DNA of 64,000 nt from Sphingomonas hengshuiensis (GTDB taxonomy: Bacteria; Pseudomonadota; Alphaproteobacteria; Sphingomonadales; Sphingomonadaceae). The notes below the pieces were generated by a model. It was not told the DNA's origin and searched no databases. It saw only the letters and a program-made list of their open reading frames with translations. The position numbers and the translations under genes were made by a program. This document shows, piece after piece, positions 60,522-64,000 of this stretch (positions are counted from its first letter, which is position 1; each line of letters starts with the position of its first letter). The DNA is taken from positions 4,340,001-4,404,000 of the forward strand of contig NZ_CP010836.1 of NCBI RefSeq assembly GCF_000935025.1. Direction: 5' to 3'.

Positions 60522-61327
60522 CGCAGCAGCAAGGCGCGCAATGCGTCGTCGCGGTCGCGCGGGGGCTCGGCGCCGAAGAACAGCTCGAACGCCAGCGCGG
60601 CCTGGCCGATCAGCATCTCCAGCCCGTCGACCGTCGCGAGATCGCGCGCGCGCGCCTGCGCCAGCAACGCGGTTTCGAGCGGCGCATAGACCGCGTCATA
60701 GACGACGGCGTCCTCGGGCAACGGCGACAAGTCGATCACCAGCGGCGGCTGGCCCGTCATCCCCAATGCGCTGGCGTTCACGAGCAAATCGGCAGGCGGC
60801 AGCGGCGATCCCAGCGGCACCGCATCGCCCTTCAGCCCGAAATGCGACAGCAACGCCGCGGCCTTGAGCACATTGCGGTTGAGGATCGTCACCCGCGCAA
60901 TGCCGACACGCGACAGCGCGAACAGGATCGCGCGCGCCGCACCGCCCGCGCCGATCACGACGGCATGGCCGCCCTCGAGGTCCATCGCCGAAATCGGGGC
61001 ATAAAATCCCCCGGCATCGGTATTGGTGCCGACCAGCGCGCCATCCTCGGCACGAACGACGGTGTTGATCGCCCCGATCGACTCGCGCACCCCGCCGCGA
61101 TCCTCGACATGGTCGAGCGCGGCCTGTTTGTGCGGGATAGTGATGTTGCACCCGCGCCAGTTCGGGTCGTCGCGGCGCGCGGCGAAATAATCGCCCAGCG
61201 CCTCGGGCAGGACATGCGCCGCACGATATTCGGCCTCGATCCCCAGCGCATCGAGCCAGAATCCGTGGATCGCCGGCGATTTGGAATGCGCGATCGGATC
61301 GCCGATCACTTCTGCATAATGCTTCAT
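60518..61327 (-). CDS. aroE: Shikimate dehydrogenase (NADP+)
   Basis: A 269-residue AroE of the shikimate pathway. Motifs are DPIAHSKSPAIHGFWL near the N-terminus, the NITIPHKQAA lysine motif, AINTVVRAEDGALVGTNTD and the nucleotide-binding VVIGAGGAARAILFAL. Its start overlaps the maf stop (ATGA). Together with tyrA, hisC and aatA this adds to the aromatic amino acid capacity of the window. Confidence 0.92.
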   Translation of the reverse strand: MKHYAEVIGDPIAHSKSPAIHGFWLDALGIEAEYRAAHVLPEALGDYFAARRDDPNWRGCNITIPHKQAALDHVEDRGGVRESIGAINTVVRAEDGALVGTNTDAGGFYAPISAMDLEGGHAVVIGAGGAARAILFALSRVGIARVTILNRNVLKAAALLSHFGLKGDAVPLGSPLPPADLLVNASALGMTGQPPLVIDLSPLPEDAVVYDAVYAPLETALLAQARARDLATVDGLEMLIGQAALAFELFFGAEPPRDRDDALRALLLR

Positions 61328-61920
61328 GCGGTCAGCACTCCACGCACGCGCAGATAATCGAGCAACGGCAGCATCGGCAGTCCCAATATCGTGAAATGGC
61401 TTCCCTCGATGCGGCTGAACAATTGCACCCCCGGACCCTCCATCCGGTAACAGCCGACACAGCCCGCAATCGCCGGCCATTCGGCGTCGAGATAGCCGTC
61501 GATGAACGAGTCCGACAGCGTCCGGACATGCATTCGCGCGCGATCGACATGCCGCCACACCGCGCGACCGCCTTCGGAAATCACCGCCGCGCTGAACAAG
61601 TCATGGTGCCCGCCCGACATCCGCCGCAGATGCTCGCGCGCCTCGTCGCGGCTCGTGGGCTTGTCGAGCAGGCTGCCATCGTCGAGCGCGACGACCGAAT
61701 CGCACCCCAGCACCAATGCGGTCGGATGCATCCCCGACAGCTTGCGCGACTTCAGTTCAGCGAGCGCATCGGACAGGTCGCGCGGGGTGATTCCCCCGGC
61801 GATCAGCGAGTCCTTCGCCGACTCCTCGTCGACCAGCGCCGCCGCGGCTTCATGCGGCACGCCCGCTGCCGACAGCATCGCCCGGCGCGATGCGCTTTGC
61901 GAGGCGAGAACCAACCTCAT
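61324..61920 (-). CDS. maf: Maf-family nucleoside triphosphate pyrophosphatase
   Basis: A 198-residue Maf protein. It begins MRLVLASQSASRRAMLSAAG with the conserved SASRRxxL motif and carries LGCDSVVALDDGSLLDKPTSRDEAREHLRRMSG, the nucleotide pocket. It hydrolyses non-canonical NTPs such as dTTP/UTP or m7GTP. ATG overlaps the PPSR stop (ATGA). Confidence 0.9.
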   Translation of the reverse strand: MRLVLASQSASRRAMLSAAGVPHEAAAALVDEESAKDSLIAGGITPRDLSDALAELKSRKLSGMHPTALVLGCDSVVALDDGSLLDKPTSRDEAREHLRRMSGGHHDLFSAAVISEGGRAVWRHVDRARMHVRTLSDSFIDGYLDAEWPAIAGCVGCYRMEGPGVQLFSRIEGSHFTILGLPMLPLLDYLRVRGVLTA

Positions 61921-62738
61921 GCGTCGCGCGTCCGCAGCGTGCGCTCGTTGCACAGCTGGATGATCGCCGCCGCGGTCTCCTCGATCGAGCGGCGCGTTAC
62001 GTCGATCACCGGCCAGCCATTGTCGGCGAACATCCGCCGGGCAAAGGCGATCTCGCGCTGGACCGACTCCTGGTCGACATAATCGGTCTCGGGGCTCTGG
62101 TTGAGCGACAAGAGCCGGTTGCGCCGGATCTGGACGAGCCGGTCGGCGCTGGTGGTCAGCCCGACGATCAGCGGGTTTTTCAGCGTGTACAATTCGGGTG
62201 GCGGCGGCGATTCGACGACGATCGGGATGTTCGCCGCCTTGTATCCGCGATTGGCGAGATAGATCGAGGTCGGCGTCTTGGACGAGCGCGAGACCCCCGC
62301 CAGCACGATATCGGCTTCCTCCCAATCCTCGGCACCGATGCCGTCGTCATGCGCGATCGTGAACTGAATCGCATCGACGCGCGCGAAATAAGCGGCGTCG
62401 AGGCTATGCTGGCGCCCCGGCCGCGCCTTCGCTTCCTGCCCCAGCAGCCCCGACAGCGCGTGGCTCACCGGATCGAGCGGCGCGATCGCGGGCAGGCCCA
62501 TGGCGCGGCACCGCGTCTCAAGCGTGCGGCGGATGGTGCTGTTGACCAAGGTGAAGATCACCAGCCCCGGATTCTGCGCAATCTCCTGGAGGATGCGCTC
62601 CAGATGCGCCTCGGAGCGGACCATCGGCCAGAAATGCCGCAGCGTCTCGACATCGTCGAACTGCGCCAGCGCAGCCTTGGCGATGTTTTCCAGCGTCTCT
62701 CCGGTGGAATCGGAGAGGAGGTGGAGATGGAGCCGCAC
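61917..62738 (-). CDS. Pyruvate, phosphate dikinase regulatory protein (DUF299, RP001-type)
   Basis: A 273-residue bifunctional kinase/pyrophosphorylase-like protein. The characteristic HLLSDSTGETLENIAKAALAQF at the start and the P-loop-like GVSRSSKTPTSIYLANRGYKAAN are present. PPSR phosphorylates and dephosphorylates PPDK. The GTG start at MRLHLHLLSDS is favoured, since upstream codons are GC-rich and not family-like, but no Shine-Dalgarno is visible. This is the gene that borders the chromosomal origin in many alphaproteobacteria. Confidence 0.87.
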   Translation of the reverse strand: MRLHLHLLSDSTGETLENIAKAALAQFDDVETLRHFWPMVRSEAHLERILQEIAQNPGLVIFTLVNSTIRRTLETRCRAMGLPAIAPLDPVSHALSGLLGQEAKARPGRQHSLDAAYFARVDAIQFTIAHDDGIGAEDWEEADIVLAGVSRSSKTPTSIYLANRGYKAANIPIVVESPPPPELYTLKNPLIVGLTTSADRLVQIRRNRLLSLNQSPETDYVDQESVQREIAFARRMFADNGWPVIDVTRRSIEETAAAIIQLCNERTLRTRDA

Positions 62739-63043
62739 GGCTATGGGGATGGTTCTGTGGAAAACATTGCGGACAGGCGCTAGCGCAACCCGGGCGCGGG
62801 GCCAAGCTTGTGCGAACCGCGGACTCGGTTGGTGAGTCGTCCACAGCGGCATCCCCAATCGGTGCGCAGTGCCCACAGCCTGTGGAAATCGGGGATGACC
62901 GACTCGAATCCGCGGCGTTCTGCGGGCAAGCGGGAGTCAAGTTGTTGGCAGAATGCGGAGGAGCGCATAAACCCCGGGTTCCACGCGCCAACAGACTCCA
63001 ACAATCCTTAGATTCTTCTTTCTATAGAAGTAGGACCCGCGCC
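62739..63043. other. Probable chromosomal replication origin (oriC) between PPSR and hemE
   Basis: A 305-base non-coding gap lies in the position occupied by the origin in Caulobacter and relatives (between hemE and the RP001/DUF299 gene). It contains a near-perfect DnaA box TGTGGAAAA at 62756-62764, weaker boxes TGTGGAAAT (62881-62889) and TCGTCCACA (62837-62845), a CCACAG-C-CTGTGG palindrome (62873-62885), and an AT-rich tract at about 63000-63030 next to hemE that could melt first. Confidence 0.65.
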
Positions 63044-64000
63044 CTGACTGACTCGACTCCCAAGCCGTTGCTCGCAGCCCTTCGCGGCGAACGCCAGCCG
63101 GTCCCCCCGATCTGGCTGATGCGCCAGGCCGGCCGCTATCTCCCCGAATATCGCGCATTGCGGGCCGAGAAGGGCGGATTCCTGGCCCTCGCGCTCGATC
63201 CCGACGCCGCGGCGGAGATCACGCTCCAGCCGATCCGCCGGTTCGGGATGGACGGCGCGATCCTGTTCTCCGACATATTGATGGTGCCCTGGGCGCTGGG
63301 GCAGGAATTATGGTTCGAGGCGGGGGAGGGGCCGCGGCTCGCGCCGACGATCGACGGGCGCGACGCGCTCGATACGCTCGGGCCCGTGGACCCGGCCAAG
63401 CTCCAGCCGATTTACGACACCGTTGCGCGGGTCGCAGCGGCACTGCCGCCCGCGACGACGTTCCTGGGTTTTGCGGGATCGCCCTGGACGGTCGCGACCT
63501 ATATGATCGCAGGCGCAGGGTCGAAGGACCAGGGCAAGGCGCGAGAACTGGCCTATAGCGATCCGGTGACGATGCAGGCGCTGGTCGACCGCATCGTCGA
63601 CCTGACCGTCGACTATCTGGCATTGCAGATCGCATCCGGGGTCGAGGCGGTCCAGCTGTTCGACAGCTGGGCGGGCAGCCTGTCGCCGCGCCAGTTCGAA
63701 CAATGGGTGATCGCGCCCAATGCCGCGATCGTCGCACGGCTGCACGAACGCTGCCCGGGGACGCCGGTGATCGGCTTTCCGAAGGGCGCGGGGGCGAAGC
63801 TGGTCGACTATGTCGCCGGCGTGCGGCCCGATGCGGTCGGGCTCGACGAGACGGTGGACCCGGCCTGGGCCGATGCCGTGCTGCCGGCGGGGTTGCCGGT
63901 GCAGGGTAATCTCGATCCGCTGGCGCTGATGGCCGGGGGAACCGCGCTAGACGACGGAATCGACCGCATCCTGTCGGCGTTCGCCGATCGCCCGCATGTC
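63044..64000 (+). CDS. hemE: Uroporphyrinogen decarboxylase, N-terminal part (gene runs past the window)
   Basis: At least 319 residues of HemE, truncated by the window end. The signature LMRQAGRYLPEYR begins near residue 25, and the active-site Asp is in FSDILMVPWALG. It decarboxylates uroporphyrinogen III to coproporphyrinogen III in haem synthesis. No ATG or GTG fits the conserved N-terminus (TDSTPKPLLAALRGERQ). A CTG at 63044 does, with AGTAGGA eight bases upstream. A TTG at 63068 is an alternative but lacks a ribosome-binding site. Its 5' side is the probable oriC. Confidence 0.85.
   Translation, partial: MTDSTPKPLLAALRGERQPVPPIWLMRQAGRYLPEYRALRAEKGGFLALALDPDAAAEITLQPIRRFGMDGAILFSDILMVPWALGQELWFEAGEGPRLAPTIDGRDALDTLGPVDPAKLQPIYDTVARVAAALPPATTFLGFAGSPWTVATYMIAGAGSKDQGKARELAYSDPVTMQALVDRIVDLTVDYLALQIASGVEAVQLFDSWAGSLSPRQFEQWVIAPNAAIVARLHERCPGTPVIGFPKGAGAKLVDYVAGVRPDAVGLDETVDPAWADAVLPAGLPVQGNLDPLALMAGGTALDDGIDRILSAFADRPHV

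Noticed and set aside
62873..62885. CCACAG/CTGTGG palindrome as an intrinsic terminator of PPSR
   Set aside because: The palindrome lies upstream of the PPSR start, not after its stop, and has no U-tract; it fits better with DnaA-box pairs in the probable origin.

Overview
The window is an ordinary, densely packed stretch of GC-rich chromosome from an alphaproteobacterium, most likely a Sphingomonas or close sphingomonad. This rests on gene families largely confined to alphaproteobacteria (COQ9, DUF1489, DUF1491, DUF4169, MmcB, UPF0260), a class I lysyl-tRNA synthetase, a CrtZ-type carotenoid hydroxylase, the gene order rpmF-plsX-fabH-ihfA-merR, and the alphaproteobacterial origin neighbourhood (hemE / gap / PPSR) at the right end. 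No rRNA, tRNA, CRISPR array, prophage or plasmid gene was seen.

Layout. 1-8506: end of ftsX, a YdcF-like protein, plsC, tyrA-hisC (minus strand), a Tat-exported amine oxidase, the metX-GNAT-metW methionine cassette and a pirin. 8503-15135: a lipoprotein and ssb, the tiny DUF4169 gene, feoAB iron import, COQ9, an EamA exporter and an Old Yellow Enzyme reductase. 15139-19303: riboflavin genes ribD-ribE-ribB-ribH and tonB. 19382-24340: gltX, prs, a TauE/SafE permease, a monooxygenase-like protein and an MFS transporter. 24291-26579: a two-AAA-domain CDC48-type ATPase. 26640-31770: a candidate small RNA, a LysR regulator, a cyclophilin, mgtE, DUF1489 and one IS110-family insertion sequence set among palindromic repeats. 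This is the only accessory-looking part. 31769-40418: msrA, an aspartate aminotransferase, a PabB-PabC fusion, a metallo-beta-lactamase-fold hydrolase, MAPEG, then rpmF-plsX-fabH-ihfA-merR. 40433-50245: a DinG-like helicase and SixA-like phosphatase, class I lysRS, nhaA, a PhyH dioxygenase, etfBA, sucC. 50362-57604: crtZ, msrB, PBP1A, an M48/YgjP protein, UPF0260, SCO1, an ankyrin protein, MmcB, a cell-wall hydrolase and DUF1491. 57604-64000: thioesterase, ptsN, hpf, dnaQ-coaE-aroE-maf-PPSR, a probable oriC and the start of hemE.

Many genes are translationally coupled through 1-14 base overlaps: ftsX/ydcF, tyrA/hisC, metX/GNAT/metW, rib genes, etfB/etfA, SCO1/UPF0260/M48, and coaE/aroE/maf/PPSR. 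Two genes (the 8503 lipoprotein and hemE) appear to start at CTG.

The points most worth a second look are the probable chromosome origin (62739-63043), an orphan antisense-SD-type small RNA with a strong terminator (about 26643-26740, minus strand), the IS110 element with a long 5' non-coding end that could encode a bridge RNA, the bacterial CDC48, and several perfect long inverted repeats. I found no convincing undescribed multi-gene system.
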